A program made the position numbers and the translations under genes. Shown piece by piece: positions 16,016 through 24,889 of a DNA stretch of 64,000 nt. The stretch covers positions 167,244 to 231,243 of the forward strand of contig NZ_JARXVD010000006.1 in NCBI RefSeq assembly GCF_029892685.1, written 5' to 3'. Positions within the stretch are counted from its first letter, which is position 1. The number at the start of each line of letters is the position of its first letter. This stretch comes from Mycobacterium sp. OTB74 (GTDB lineage: Bacteria; Actinomycetota; Actinomycetes; Mycobacteriales; Mycobacteriaceae). The notes under the pieces are model-generated. The model worked only from the letters and a program-made list of their open reading frames with translations, was not told the DNA's origin and searched no databases.

Positions 16016-16845
16016 CATCCTCCCCGAAGGTGGACGCCGCCGCGCTGACGGGCGTCTCCGAGACAGCACTGATGACGTTGCAGGTCAGAGCCAACGAGGC
16101 CCGCCGTCCGGACAGCATCATCGATGACCCCGTGGCCATCGAGGTGGCCGACCGCATCGACTTCGACTTCGCCAAGTTCGGCTACACCCGCCGCCAGGAC
16201 ATGGCGCTGCGCTCACTGGCGTTCGACCGCGCGACCCACGACTACCTGCGTGCCTATCCGAAGGCCACCGTGGTGGCGCTCGCCGAAGGCCTACAGACCA
16301 GTTTCTATCGGGTTTCCGCGGCTGAGCCGGATCCGCAATTCCATTGGCTCACTGTCGATTTACCACCGATGGTCGCCGTCCGCGAGCAACTGCTGCCACC
16401 GTCCGAGCGGGTCGAGGTCTGCGCCCAGTCAGCTCTGGACTACAGCTGGATGGACCGGGTCGCCACCGCGAACGGAGTGTTCATCACCGCCGAGGGTCTG
16501 CTGATGTACCTGCAACCCGAGGAATCCATGCGGTTGATCACCGAGTGCGCCAAGCGCTTTCCGGGCGGGCAGATGATGTTCGACCTGCCGCCTACGTTGT
16601 TCGCCGGATGGGTCCGGCGCGGCATGTGGACCTCGCTGCGTTATCGGGTGCCGCCGATGCCGTTCACCCTGTCGGCCAGCGAGGCGGCCCGCCTGGTGAA
16701 CATCGTGCCCGGAGTACGGATGGTGCAGGACATCGAATATCCCCGAGGCCGCGGCGAGGTGCTCAACACCATGCTGTGGGCAGCACAGCGGTTTCCGCTG
16801 CTGGATCCAGTGCGGCCGACCATGACGCTGCTCGAATTCGGCTAG
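16012..16845 (+). CDS. Class I SAM-dependent methyltransferase (LCM/PPM1-like, second copy)
   Basis: A 277-residue paralogue of the protein at 14664-15485, with the same landmarks (IDDPVAIEVADRI, DYLRAYPKATVVALAEGLQT, GVFITAEGLLMYL, PTMTLLEFG). GTG 16012 overlaps the DUF1697 stop (GTGA) and gives an N-terminus matching the family. The pair seems to have arisen by duplication, with the DUF1697 gene between. The 3' end overlaps the convergent P450-reductase gene by 4 bp. Confidence 0.8.
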   Translation: MTSSPKVDAAALTGVSETALMTLQVRANEARRPDSIIDDPVAIEVADRIDFDFAKFGYTRRQDMALRSLAFDRATHDYLRAYPKATVVALAEGLQTSFYRVSAAEPDPQFHWLTVDLPPMVAVREQLLPPSERVEVCAQSALDYSWMDRVATANGVFITAEGLLMYLQPEESMRLITECAKRFPGGQMMFDLPPTLFAGWVRRGMWTSLRYRVPPMPFTLSASEAARLVNIVPGVRMVQDIEYPRGRGEVLNTMLWAAQRFPLLDPVRPTMTLLEFG

Positions 16846-19800
16846 CCCGCCCAGACATCCTCGACGTAGCGATCGGCGGAAACCAGGTCGGCCAGCCAGG
16901 CGCGGGCGGCGTCGTCGTCCGCTCCGGTGTTGTCGCAGTAGATCTTCCGGAAGGCCTCGCGCACCGCGGGTGCCATCGCGGCACCGTCGCCGCACACATA
17001 GACGTGGGTGTTCTTGTCCGGATCGCCGAGCATGTCCCAGACCTCGTCGGCGTCCGCGGCGATCCGGTCCTGTACATACCGGACCTCATCGCCGTCCAGC
17101 CGCGAGAAGGCCGGCCGCATGCGCACTATGCCAAGGCCTTCCGCTTCCTGCGCCTCGTCGCGGAACAGGTAGTCGACGTCGGGGTGACGCACGCCGAAGA
17201 AACACAGTGCTGGAGAGAACGGCTCGTCCGCCTCCAGTGCGGCCAGCCGGTCTCCGATGAAGCCGCGGAACGGGGCCACACCTGTTCCGGCGCTGACCAG
17301 GATGACGTTCCTGGCCGGGTCGGCGCCCGCCCGGAACGCCTGGCGGGCCGGGTCCACCCGCATCCGGATCTGTTGTCCTGGACCAGAATCGGCAAGGTAA
17401 CTCGATGACACGCCGCGGAAAACGCCGTCGCCGGAACGGTTCGGGCCTTCCAGGACGCCGACCACGAGTTCTACCTCGCGAGCGCGGCGGCGTGATGACG
17501 TGGCGATCGAGTAGTGCCGAGGTGCCATCGGTTCGAACAGTTCCAGTAGTTCGGAGCCACTGAGCTGGGTAGCCGGGAACTCCGCGAAACATGCGATGAC
17601 GCTCAGTGCGCGGCTCTCGGGATGTTCGGCCAACTCGGTCAGCGCATCGCGTTCCGGCGGACACGGGTTGGCCGCGGCCAGGCGCACCAGTTGGCTGCGA
17701 CTGGCGGGCTTGCGTAGTTCTAGGAAATGCGTAAGTAGTTGGCGCACAGTGACTTCCCGGTCGATCGGGATGGCCCGCCGGGTGCTGCGGCGTGGGTTGA
17801 TCGAGATCTGGCGATCGAGCTGCAGGCCCAATATTTCGCCGACCTCCTCCACCAGCTCGGGGCTGTTGTCCGGCAACACGGTGAGGTGGTCGCCGGTCTG
17901 GTAGTCGACTCCGTCTGGCAGGGCGATCCTGATCAACCGCTTGTCGGCTCCGATTGGCGAGCCGATGTCGACCAGGGCGGTGTTGTCCAGCACCGTCGCG
18001 GGCTGGACCTGATAGCGGGCGTCGATCGCCGCAGTGACCGGTCCGTCGATGGCCCGCAGGTCGTAGAGCGGTTCCTCGGTCACCGCCTCATCGCCGGCGG
18101 CCGGCGACTCGACTCCGAACACGCCGGCGAGCGAATTCCACAAAGTCGCCGAGAACTCCTCGACCGCCCCGGCGAAATCACCGGACGTGTCGGCTTCGGT
18201 CATCGGAAGAAGTTGTGTCGCACCGAGTTCCGCCAGCCGTGCGTCGATGTGCCGAGGCACAGCCATGAACGTCTCGGCCCAGTTACGGTCGCCGACGCCG
18301 AGAACCGCGTACGGCACCGGTGGCGCCTGGGCGGCCGATCCGTCCAACCACTCGACGAAGGCGCGGGCGTCGTCGGTCGGCATCCCGTTGTACGACGCCG
18401 CGACCACCACCACCGCCCCCTGCTCCGGTAGTGCGTCGGTCACGGAATCCAGTGCGGCAACGGTGGTCTCGTACCCCAGGTCGACCGCTTCGTCGCCCAG
18501 TTGTTCCGCCAGCGACCGACAGTTGCCGAGGTTCGAGCCGTGCAACACAAGCAGTTTCGTGCCGGGCGCCACGGCCGCGCGCGACTGTGGCACCGTCGCC
18601 GCCGACGCCGAGACCGCGGCCGGAGCCTGCCTGCGCTCGTCCGAGCGCCGGCGAACCAGTTCGAGGTGGAAGCCCTCCGGCTTGCGGAGCAAGTCGCTGT
18701 GGGTGTGCAGCTGGTAGTGCTCGATGTCGAGGAATCGGTAGCGATGCACCAACGTCGCAAGTGCCATGGTCGCTTCATGCAGTGCGAACTGGCGGCCGAT
18801 GCACGACCGTGCGCCGGTACCAAACGGCTTGAACAGGTTCACCGGCCGCGACCCGCTCAGTTCAGTGTCGAACCGATCCGGGTCGAAGGTCTCGACGTTG
18901 TCACCCCACTCGGGCTGCCGGTGCAGGGACGAGGTGAATACCGTCACCGCCTCTCCGCGGTGCACCGGATACTTGCCGCCGATCACTGTGTCCGCCAACG
19001 CCATTCGGTCGAATTCCCGCACCGGCGGCGACAGCCGCAGCGTCTCGTCGATGATTTGGCGGATGTAAGTGAGCTTGCCGATCTCGTCGAACGCCGGCAC
19101 GTGGTCGTCATCGGGGCCGAAGAGCGCGTCGACTTCTGCTTGGGCCCGGTGCAACACCGCGGGATTCTTGACGATGCTGTACAGCGCCGTCGGCATCACC
19201 GTCGACGTGGTGTCCTGCCCGGCAACCATGAACGTGGCGATCTGGTTGCGGATGCTGTCGTCATCGAGAAGCGGTACGCCGTCAGGCCCCGGTTTCAGCA
19301 TCAATGCCAGCAGGTCCTCGATGTCGCCCTCACCCGCGCGGTGCTGCGATATCAGACCCGCGATGAAGGCGAACAAATTGTCGCGCTCAACGTCGAACAC
19401 TGCCCGGTCACCGGCGGCTCCGGCGAGTATCTGACCCAGCGCGGCCGCGAAACTGGCTGGGATTTCAGCAAGTCCATCGTGTTGGTACGAGTCGAACCGG
19501 GCGCCGAACCCGGCCAGGCCGACGGTGTCCATGGCCAACTTGGCCAGGTCTCCGGCGACATCTACCGCACGGGTTCCGACCGCAGCGTCCCACTGCGCAA
19601 TGAGCTGCCGGTTGATGTCCAGCATCGCCGGGTGATAGCTGCGCAGGCCGCTGAAGCTGAATCCGGAGATCAGAACGTCGTGGGCCTGCTGCCAACCGTC
19701 CTCACCGGTGTACGCCGTGAACAACCCGTTGCCGGCCAGCGGTCGGAACCGGGCCAGGCGGTCGGTCAGGCCCTTGACGAACCTGGTCTCGTCGCACAGT

Positions 19801-20033
19801 TCATCGACCAACGCCAGCGAGCATGCGTACAGCCGTCGGCTGCCGCCGAAGTCCGAATAGAACAGCGGACCGTACTGCTCGGTGAGCAAGTCGGCCGGTA
19901 GTGCGTACGGCCGACCCGGTACCGGTCTGGGTGGCAGCTCAACACCGACAGCCGAAGGGACACCTGCGATCTCCGGCGGCACGGCCGGAGACATCCCATA
20001 TCCCGTCGCTTCGCTCGCCCGGAATACCTCCAT
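16842..20033 (-). CDS. Self-sufficient cytochrome P450/NADPH-P450 reductase fusion (CYP102-like)
   Basis: A 1063-residue fusion of a P450 heme domain with a diflavin reductase, the BM3/CYP102 architecture, which typically hydroxylates fatty acids or hydrophobic substrates using NADPH. Heme domain: I-helix AGQDTTS, ETLR, and the Cys-ligand motif FGTGARSCIGRQ around residue 405. FMN domain from about 490 (LVLHGSNLGNCRSLAEQL). FAD/NADPH domain with RHYSIATSS, a VSAGTGVAPFRGF motif and YVCGDGAAMAPAV near the end, terminating DVWAG. It has a 30-residue N-terminal extension compared with BM3. The EthA-like monooxygenase follows upstream on the same strand, 34 bp away, so both may be one oxidative unit. 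Confidence 0.9.
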   Translation of the reverse strand: MEVFRASEATGYGMSPAVPPEIAGVPSAVGVELPPRPVPGRPYALPADLLTEQYGPLFYSDFGGSRRLYACSLALVDELCDETRFVKGLTDRLARFRPLAGNGLFTAYTGEDGWQQAHDVLISGFSFSGLRSYHPAMLDINRQLIAQWDAAVGTRAVDVAGDLAKLAMDTVGLAGFGARFDSYQHDGLAEIPASFAAALGQILAGAAGDRAVFDVERDNLFAFIAGLISQHRAGEGDIEDLLALMLKPGPDGVPLLDDDSIRNQIATFMVAGQDTTSTVMPTALYSIVKNPAVLHRAQAEVDALFGPDDDHVPAFDEIGKLTYIRQIIDETLRLSPPVREFDRMALADTVIGGKYPVHRGEAVTVFTSSLHRQPEWGDNVETFDPDRFDTELSGSRPVNLFKPFGTGARSCIGRQFALHEATMALATLVHRYRFLDIEHYQLHTHSDLLRKPEGFHLELVRRRSDERRQAPAAVSASAATVPQSRAAVAPGTKLLVLHGSNLGNCRSLAEQLGDEAVDLGYETTVAALDSVTDALPEQGAVVVVAASYNGMPTDDARAFVEWLDGSAAQAPPVPYAVLGVGDRNWAETFMAVPRHIDARLAELGATQLLPMTEADTSGDFAGAVEEFSATLWNSLAGVFGVESPAAGDEAVTEEPLYDLRAIDGPVTAAIDARYQVQPATVLDNTALVDIGSPIGADKRLIRIALPDGVDYQTGDHLTVLPDNSPELVEEVGEILGLQLDRQISINPRRSTRRAIPIDREVTVRQLLTHFLELRKPASRSQLVRLAAANPCPPERDALTELAEHPESRALSVIACFAEFPATQLSGSELLELFEPMAPRHYSIATSSRRRAREVELVVGVLEGPNRSGDGVFRGVSSSYLADSGPGQQIRMRVDPARQAFRAGADPARNVILVSAGTGVAPFRGFIGDRLAALEADEPFSPALCFFGVRHPDVDYLFRDEAQEAEGLGIVRMRPAFSRLDGDEVRYVQDRIAADADEVWDMLGDPDKNTHVYVCGDGAAMAPAVREAFRKIYCDNTGADDDAARAWLADLVSADRYVEDVWAG

Positions 20034-20067
20034 ACCGCGTCAGCGTAATAGCCGCCCGGCGTGCCGG

Positions 20068-21567
20068 TCAGGGAACCAGCACGCGCTCCCGGACTTCGCG
20101 GTGCTGCATGGCGGCGAACCGCAGATTCGGATCGGCCACCGCTCCGTTGCGGAGCACCTCACGGTCGAGGTTGTAGTTCATCGACATCACCCACGGTCCT
20201 TCGACCCCCTGGCGGGGCAGCGTGTCGGCGACGCGCTGCACGTAGCCGGCACCGAAGTCCAGCATCGGGCGGGTGTCCATATCCGGATTGACGGGCTCGG
20301 GGTACACAGTGTCAAAACCGTTGGCGTCCATATGGCTCAGCAGCCGGCAGAAGTGCTCGCACAGCAGCCCCACCTTGAGCGTCCACGACGAGTTCGTGTA
20401 GCCGAAGGCGAAGGCAAAGTTGGGCACGCCCGACAGCATGATGCCCTTGTAGACCACGCTCTCGGACGGGTTCACCGACTGACCGTCGACAGTCAGCGAC
20501 ATCCCGCCGAACAACTGCACGTTCAAACCCGTTGCGGTGACGATGATGTCGGCGTCCAGGTGGGCTCCCGACTCCAGCTGGATGCCGGTCTCGGTGAACG
20601 TCGCGATCCGGTCGGTCACCACCGACGCCTTGCCTTTGCCGATGGCCTTGAACAGGTCGGCGTCCGGGACAGTGCACAGCCGCTGGTCCCACGGGTTGTA
20701 GGCGGGGCTGAAGTGCTGGTCGACTGGGTAGCCCTTGGGCAGCTGGCTGGCGTTGGCCTTCCGGATCAGACGGCGGGCAGCGGCCGGAAACTTCTGGCAG
20801 AACGTGTAGACGGCGCGCTGCCTGATGATGTTCTTGCGGCGGGCCAGCCGGTAACCACGATCAGCGCCGAGCAGCCGGCCGGCCGTATTGGCGAAGGTGT
20901 CCTTGGCCGGCACCGGCAGGATGTACGTCGGCGAGCGCTGCAGCATGGTCACGTGTGCGGCGGTGTCGGCCATCGACGGCACCAGCGTCACCGCGGTTGC
21001 CCCGCTACCGATCACCACGACCTTCTTACCGGCGTAGTCGAGGTCCTCGGGCCAGTGCTGCGGGTGCACGATCTGTCCGGTGAAGCGGTCCCGGCCTACG
21101 AACTCGGGCGTGAAACCCTCGTCGTAGCGGTAGTAGCCACCGGCACAGAACAGCCAGTTAGCGGAGAACTGCACCAATTCCCCGGCGTGTTCGACATCGA
21201 CGAGCCAGCGTGCGGTGCCGCTGTCCCAGGCCGCGCCCAGCACCTTGTGGTGAAAACGGATGTTGCGGTCAATGCCGTTCTCGTTCGCGGTCTCTCGCAG
21301 ATAGGCCAGGATCTTGTCGGCGGACGCGATCGCGTCCTCATCGCGCCACGGCTTGAATTCATAGCCAAAGGTGTGCAGGTCGGAATCCGAGCGGATGCCC
21401 GGGTACCGGAACAGGTCCCAAGTGCCACCGGTGGCACCGCGCGACTCCAGGATGGCGTACGACCGTTCGGGGTGCTCCCGCTGCAGGTAGTAGGCAGCAC
21501 CGATACCGGAGATACCGGCACCGACGATCAACACGTCGACCTGGGTGGCGTTGGCAGTGTGCTCCAT
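20068..21567 (-). CDS. EthA-like flavin-containing Baeyer-Villiger monooxygenase
   Basis: A 499-residue FAD/NADPH monooxygenase closely resembling EthA (GxGxxG in VLIVGAGISGIGAAYYL; YAILESRGATGGTWDLF; RYPGIRSDSDLHTFGYEF; second Rossmann motif VVIGSGATAVTL). EthA-type enzymes oxidise ketones to esters and activate thioamides. The gene is divergent from the PucR-type regulator at 21701, and a 10-bp-arm inverted repeat lies in the gap, which implies control by that regulator rather than by an EthR-like TetR. The P450-reductase gene follows downstream on the same strand. Confidence 0.85.
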   Translation of the reverse strand: MEHTANATQVDVLIVGAGISGIGAAYYLQREHPERSYAILESRGATGGTWDLFRYPGIRSDSDLHTFGYEFKPWRDEDAIASADKILAYLRETANENGIDRNIRFHHKVLGAAWDSGTARWLVDVEHAGELVQFSANWLFCAGGYYRYDEGFTPEFVGRDRFTGQIVHPQHWPEDLDYAGKKVVVIGSGATAVTLVPSMADTAAHVTMLQRSPTYILPVPAKDTFANTAGRLLGADRGYRLARRKNIIRQRAVYTFCQKFPAAARRLIRKANASQLPKGYPVDQHFSPAYNPWDQRLCTVPDADLFKAIGKGKASVVTDRIATFTETGIQLESGAHLDADIIVTATGLNVQLFGGMSLTVDGQSVNPSESVVYKGIMLSGVPNFAFAFGYTNSSWTLKVGLLCEHFCRLLSHMDANGFDTVYPEPVNPDMDTRPMLDFGAGYVQRVADTLPRQGVEGPWVMSMNYNLDREVLRNGAVADPNLRFAAMQHREVRERVLVP

Positions 21568-21661
21568 GGCTGACTCCCTGTTGGTGGTGGCGAAGCGTGG
21601 TAACCATGGTGGCGCCCGAACGGTCGCCAGCTGAAGGTCAGAACGTCTCAGATTTCCGGGT

Positions 21662-21684
21662 TAGTGGTGCACTATGCACCACTA
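21662..21684. promoter_or_regulatory. Strong inverted repeat in BVMO/PucR divergent promoter
   Basis: TAGTGGTGCA (21662-21671) and TGCACCACTA (21675-21684) are perfect 10-bp arms separated by CTA. It lies 17 bp upstream of the PucR-type regulator start and about 95 bp upstream of the EthA-like gene. Likely the regulator's operator. Confidence 0.6.
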
Positions 21685-21700
21685 GCGATAGTCTTGTGCG

Positions 21701-22912
21701 ATGACCTGGCCCCGGCCGTCACCGCAGGTACGCGAACTGATCCGGCAGTGCGCACAGATCGTCGTCAACGCCAGACCGGAATGGCTCGACGAACTCGACA
21801 GCGCCGTGCTGGCGGCGAGCCCGACCATCGCGTCGGACCCCGAACTGGCCGCTGCCGTGAGCCGGACCAACCGGTCCAACCTGTATTTCTGGGGTACCGC
21901 CAACGTGCGTGATCCCGGCGCGCCCGTACCGCCCAACACCGGTTCCGAACCCATCAGCGTTGCCCGAGAGATGGTCCGCCGCGGACTCGACTCACTTTCG
22001 CTGGACGCCTACCGGGTGGGCGAAGGCGTGGCCTGGCGACGGTTGATGGAGATCGCCTTCGAGCTGTCGTCCGACGCGACCGAACTGCACGAAGCGCTCG
22101 ATGTGTGTTCGCGATCGATCAGCGCGTTCATCGATGCCACTCTGGGCGGCATCGCCGCACAGATCGAACTCGAACGCGACGAGCTCACCCGGGGCACCCA
22201 CGCCGAACGGCGGGAGACGGTCGCGCTGTTGCTGGACGGGTCCCCGATCCCCCAGCAACGTGCCGAAAGCCGCCTCGGCTATGCCCTCGGTGGCGCCCAT
22301 ACCGCTGCGGTCATCTGGACCGACAACCCGGAAGGCGATCTGTCCCAGCTGGATCGGGTAGCCGAGGCGTTCGGCCGATCCGTCGGACCCGGCCGACCAC
22401 TCAATCTGGCGGTCAGTACCGCCACTCGCTGGGTGTGGGCAACCGGCCCGGTGGACGTCAACTCGCTGAGGCCCGCTCTGGCAGCCGGCCGCGAGGCCCG
22501 CGTCGCCATCGGATCGGTCGGAGACGGGGTGGACGGGTTCCGGCGCAGCCACTTCGACGCGATCACCACTCAGCAGATGATGGCGCGGCTGCACTCGCCG
22601 CAGCAGATCGCTGAATACCCCGACGTCGAGTTGGTGGCGCTGCTGACCGCGGACGCTGATCGCGCTGCCGCATTCGTCAAGCGGGTCCTGGGCGAACTGG
22701 AGTCGGCGAGCCCGGAATTACACTCTGCGGTAAGGGTATTCGTCCGAGAGCAGTGCAACGCCTCGCGCGCGGCAGGCAAATTATTCACGCATCGCAACAC
22801 TCTGCTACGCCGTCTGGCCAGGGCCGACGAACTGCTTCCGCGACCGTTGTCCGAAAACAGCCTAGAGGTCGGCGTTGCGCTGGATGTGCTGCATTGGCGC
22901 GGCGCCGGCTGA
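21701..22912 (+). CDS. PucR/CdaR-type transcriptional regulator
   Basis: A 403-residue regulator. The N-terminal part (about 1-160) is helical, the middle holds a GGDEF-like CdaR segment (SRLGYALGGAHTAAVIW), and the C-terminus is the PucR-type helix-turn-helix (VRVFVREQCNASRAAGKLFTHRNTLLRRL). Such proteins usually sense a metabolite and switch on adjacent catabolic or oxidative genes. It is divergent from the EthA-like gene, sharing a palindromic promoter region, so the BVMO and P450 fusion are the likely targets. Confidence 0.8.
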   Translation: MTWPRPSPQVRELIRQCAQIVVNARPEWLDELDSAVLAASPTIASDPELAAAVSRTNRSNLYFWGTANVRDPGAPVPPNTGSEPISVAREMVRRGLDSLSLDAYRVGEGVAWRRLMEIAFELSSDATELHEALDVCSRSISAFIDATLGGIAAQIELERDELTRGTHAERRETVALLLDGSPIPQQRAESRLGYALGGAHTAAVIWTDNPEGDLSQLDRVAEAFGRSVGPGRPLNLAVSTATRWVWATGPVDVNSLRPALAAGREARVAIGSVGDGVDGFRRSHFDAITTQQMMARLHSPQQIAEYPDVELVALLTADADRAAAFVKRVLGELESASPELHSAVRVFVREQCNASRAAGKLFTHRNTLLRRLARADELLPRPLSENSLEVGVALDVLHWRGAG

Positions 22913-22919
22913 CGTCCGG

Positions 22920-23282
22920 CTACTCGAACACAGCGTCCAGATAGCGCAGCGCGTCGGCCTTCAGCACCCCCAGCGCTCGGGCGGTGTCGGCGAAGGCGTT
23001 CGCCGCATCCACCATGGCCGCTGCAGCCGGGTCGGCAGCGGCCACGAAAGTCCCTGACCTCCCCCGTGTTTCGAGCACCCCGGCGGTTTCGAGTTCACGA
23101 TAGGCCCGGGCCACGGTGTTGGCCGCCATGCCCAGCGTGCCGGCCAGGTCACGTACGGTCGGCAGGCGGGTCCCGGCTGGTAGTCGACCACCTCGGATGC
23201 CCCCGATGATCTGCATCCGCAATTGATCGAACAGCGGCCCGGCGTGCGCATCGACGCGAACCCATTCTCCGAAATCGGACAT
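22920..23282 (-). CDS. Short GntR (YtrA-type) transcriptional regulator
   Basis: A 120-residue GntR regulator with an N-terminal winged helix ([41 protein letters not shown]) and only a short helical tail, the layout of YtrA-like members. ATG 23282 gives the natural N-terminus MSDFGEW; a longer in-frame reading to 23315 is possible. YtrA-like regulators often control transporters. It corresponds in position to H37Rv Rv1152, next to Sir2. Confidence 0.8.
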   Translation of the reverse strand: MSDFGEWVRVDAHAGPLFDQLRMQIIGGIRGGRLPAGTRLPTVRDLAGTLGMAANTVARAYRELETAGVLETRGRSGTFVAAADPAAAAMVDAANAFADTARALGVLKADALRYLDAVFE

Positions 23283-23375
23283 CGCGCCAGTATCCTCCCC
23301 ACGTCCCCCCCGCATCTACGCGATCTCCGACATTTGGCGTGGCACTAACCTGCCGGCAACATATAGCGTGGTCAG

Positions 23376-24104
23376 ATGCAGGTGACAGTGTTCAGCGGCG
23401 CGGGTATGTCCGCCGATAGCGGCGTCCCCACCTTCCGCGACGTCGAGACCGGGCTGTGGGCCAAGACCGACCCCTACGAGATTTCGAGCACCGACGGCTG
23501 GAACCGGCACCCGGAGAAGGTGTGGGCCTGGTACCTGTGGCGCCATCACATGATGCAGGCCGTTGATCCCAATGACGGGCATCGCGCGGTCGCGGCGTGG
23601 CAGGACTACGCCCAGGTCGATGTCGTCACCCAGAACGTGGACAACTTGCACGAACGGGCGGGCAGCGTCCGGGTCCACCACCTGCACGGCAGCCTGTTCG
23701 AATTCCGTTGTGACCGTTGCCAATCGATCTACACCGGAGAGTTACCGGAAATGTCCGAGCCGGTCGAGACCATCGAACCACCGCGCTGCTCCTGCGGCGG
23801 ACTCATCCGCCCCAACGTGGTGTGGTTCGGCGAGCAGTTGCCTGATCAGGCCTGGGACGACTCCGTCCAGGCCATCGGCAACGCCGATCTGGTGATCACC
23901 GTCGGCACCTCGTCGGTTGTCTACCCCGCCGCTGCCCTGCCGGAAGCCGCAGTGCAGCAAGGCATTCCAGTGATCGAGGTAAACCCGCAATCGACACCGT
24001 TCACCGAACAAGCGACGGCGTCTCTGCGCGAATCCGCTGCAACGGCGTTGCCGACGCTATTGCAGCGCCTGCCCGAGCTTGTGCCCGGGTTCAGGCGGGT
24101 GTGA
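23376..24104 (+). CDS. cobB: Sir2-family NAD-dependent protein deacylase (CobB-like)
   Basis: A 242-residue sirtuin that removes acyl groups from protein lysines using NAD. Motifs in order: [26 protein letters not shown] with the family Asn/Asp, catalytic His in HHLHGS, a zinc site of CDRC and CSC (about 109-141), [11 protein letters not shown], and [11 protein letters not shown]. Near residue 55 it has Y-x-x-R in WYLWRHH, the acidic-acyl pocket of class III sirtuins, so desuccinylase activity is likely alongside deacetylation. It matches Rv1151c in position. Confidence 0.9.
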   Translation: MQVTVFSGAGMSADSGVPTFRDVETGLWAKTDPYEISSTDGWNRHPEKVWAWYLWRHHMMQAVDPNDGHRAVAAWQDYAQVDVVTQNVDNLHERAGSVRVHHLHGSLFEFRCDRCQSIYTGELPEMSEPVETIEPPRCSCGGLIRPNVVWFGEQLPDQAWDDSVQAIGNADLVITVGTSSVVYPAAALPEAAVQQGIPVIEVNPQSTPFTEQATASLRESAATALPTLLQRLPELVPGFRRV

Positions 24105-24204
24105 CGTCAGGCCGGCCTGACTTATTGCCCAACGTCAGGCCGGCCTGACTTATTGCCCAACGTCAGGCCGGCCTGGCTTATTGCCCAATGTCAGGCCGGC
24201 CTGA
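24105..24204. repeat. Tandem 28-bp repeats each carrying a 14-bp palindrome
   Basis: Three full 28-bp units (24105-24132, 24133-24160, 24161-24188) and a partial fourth (24189-24204). Each holds TCAGGCCGGCCTGA, a perfect palindrome (third copy has one change), followed by CTTATTGCCCAA. The first unit begins directly after the Sir2 stop, and the last palindrome contains the stop codon of the convergent methyltransferase. It may act as a bidirectional terminator, and its tandem form resembles a VNTR locus. Confidence 0.9.
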
Positions 24205-24823
24205 CAGCGCGCCCGATCGCGGCTTCCGACAACGGAATCCACGACGGCAGCATGTTCACCCTGCGGGCGCCCGTCACTGCGAATCCGGTGTCGGCGATGG
24301 TCTCCTCGGTGTGCCGGTGGGCATGGCAATTCCCCGAGATCCGCGGCCAGAAGGTCGCATCCAGGAAGCGCTGCGCCCGGCCGCGCAGCCCGAGGCTGGC
24401 GACATGCTCGAAGTAGCGCAGCTCACCACCCGGCTTTAGCCGCGAAAATAGTTGCTGCAGTACATTTTCCGGGTCACCTACCGAGCACAACACAAGCGAG
24501 CAAACCACTGCGTCGAACTGCTCGTCGGAGTCGAACGCCTCGACCGTCTCGGTGCGAAGCGTCACCGGCACCGGGGCCACAGCGGCCGCCCCCTGGGCCA
24601 GTTCGGCCAGTCGCTGCTCGGGTTCGACGGCGACCACCTCGGTGACCGTGTTCGGGTACAGCGCGAAGTTGGTTCCGGTACCCGCGCCGATCTCCAACAC
24701 CCGGCCGGACAGGCCCGCCAGGTTCTCCTGCCGCAGTCGCGTCATGAACTTCCGCTCCCGCGAAGATATCGCTATCCACATCCGGGCGAAGAACGGATTT
24801 TCCACGGTGCCCGTGTCAGTCAT
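24191..24823 (-). CDS. Class I SAM-dependent methyltransferase (UbiE/METTL7-like)
   Basis: A 210-residue methyltransferase with LEIGAGTGTNFALYP as the SAM-binding motif near residue 45, an acidic second motif VVAVEPEQRL, and CSLVLCSVGDPENVL as the post-motif strand. A HAHRHTEETI segment follows. Similar proteins methylate lipids or thiols; substrate unknown. It corresponds to Rv1147 in position. It is 66 bp from the MmpL13-like gene and on the same strand, so they may be co-transcribed. The 3' end lies in the 28-bp repeat array. Confidence 0.8.
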   Translation of the reverse strand: MTDTGTVENPFFARMWIAISSRERKFMTRLRQENLAGLSGRVLEIGAGTGTNFALYPNTVTEVVAVEPEQRLAELAQGAAAVAPVPVTLRTETVEAFDSDEQFDAVVCSLVLCSVGDPENVLQQLFSRLKPGGELRYFEHVASLGLRGRAQRFLDATFWPRISGNCHAHRHTEETIADTGFAVTGARRVNMLPSWIPLSEAAIGRAVRPA

Positions 24824-24889
24824 CGGCGAGTCCTTTCACTCACTCGGCCACGTCCTGCGCATACACGACAGGACTGGTCAGGCTATTGC

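Noticed and set aside
18501..21573. Rightward ORFs of 466 and 563 residues opposite the P450 fusion and BVMO
   Set aside because: Antisense shadows; both leftward genes carry full sets of motifs.
24105..24204. CRISPR array
   Set aside because: The units are contiguous tandem repeats with no unique spacers and no cas genes nearby.
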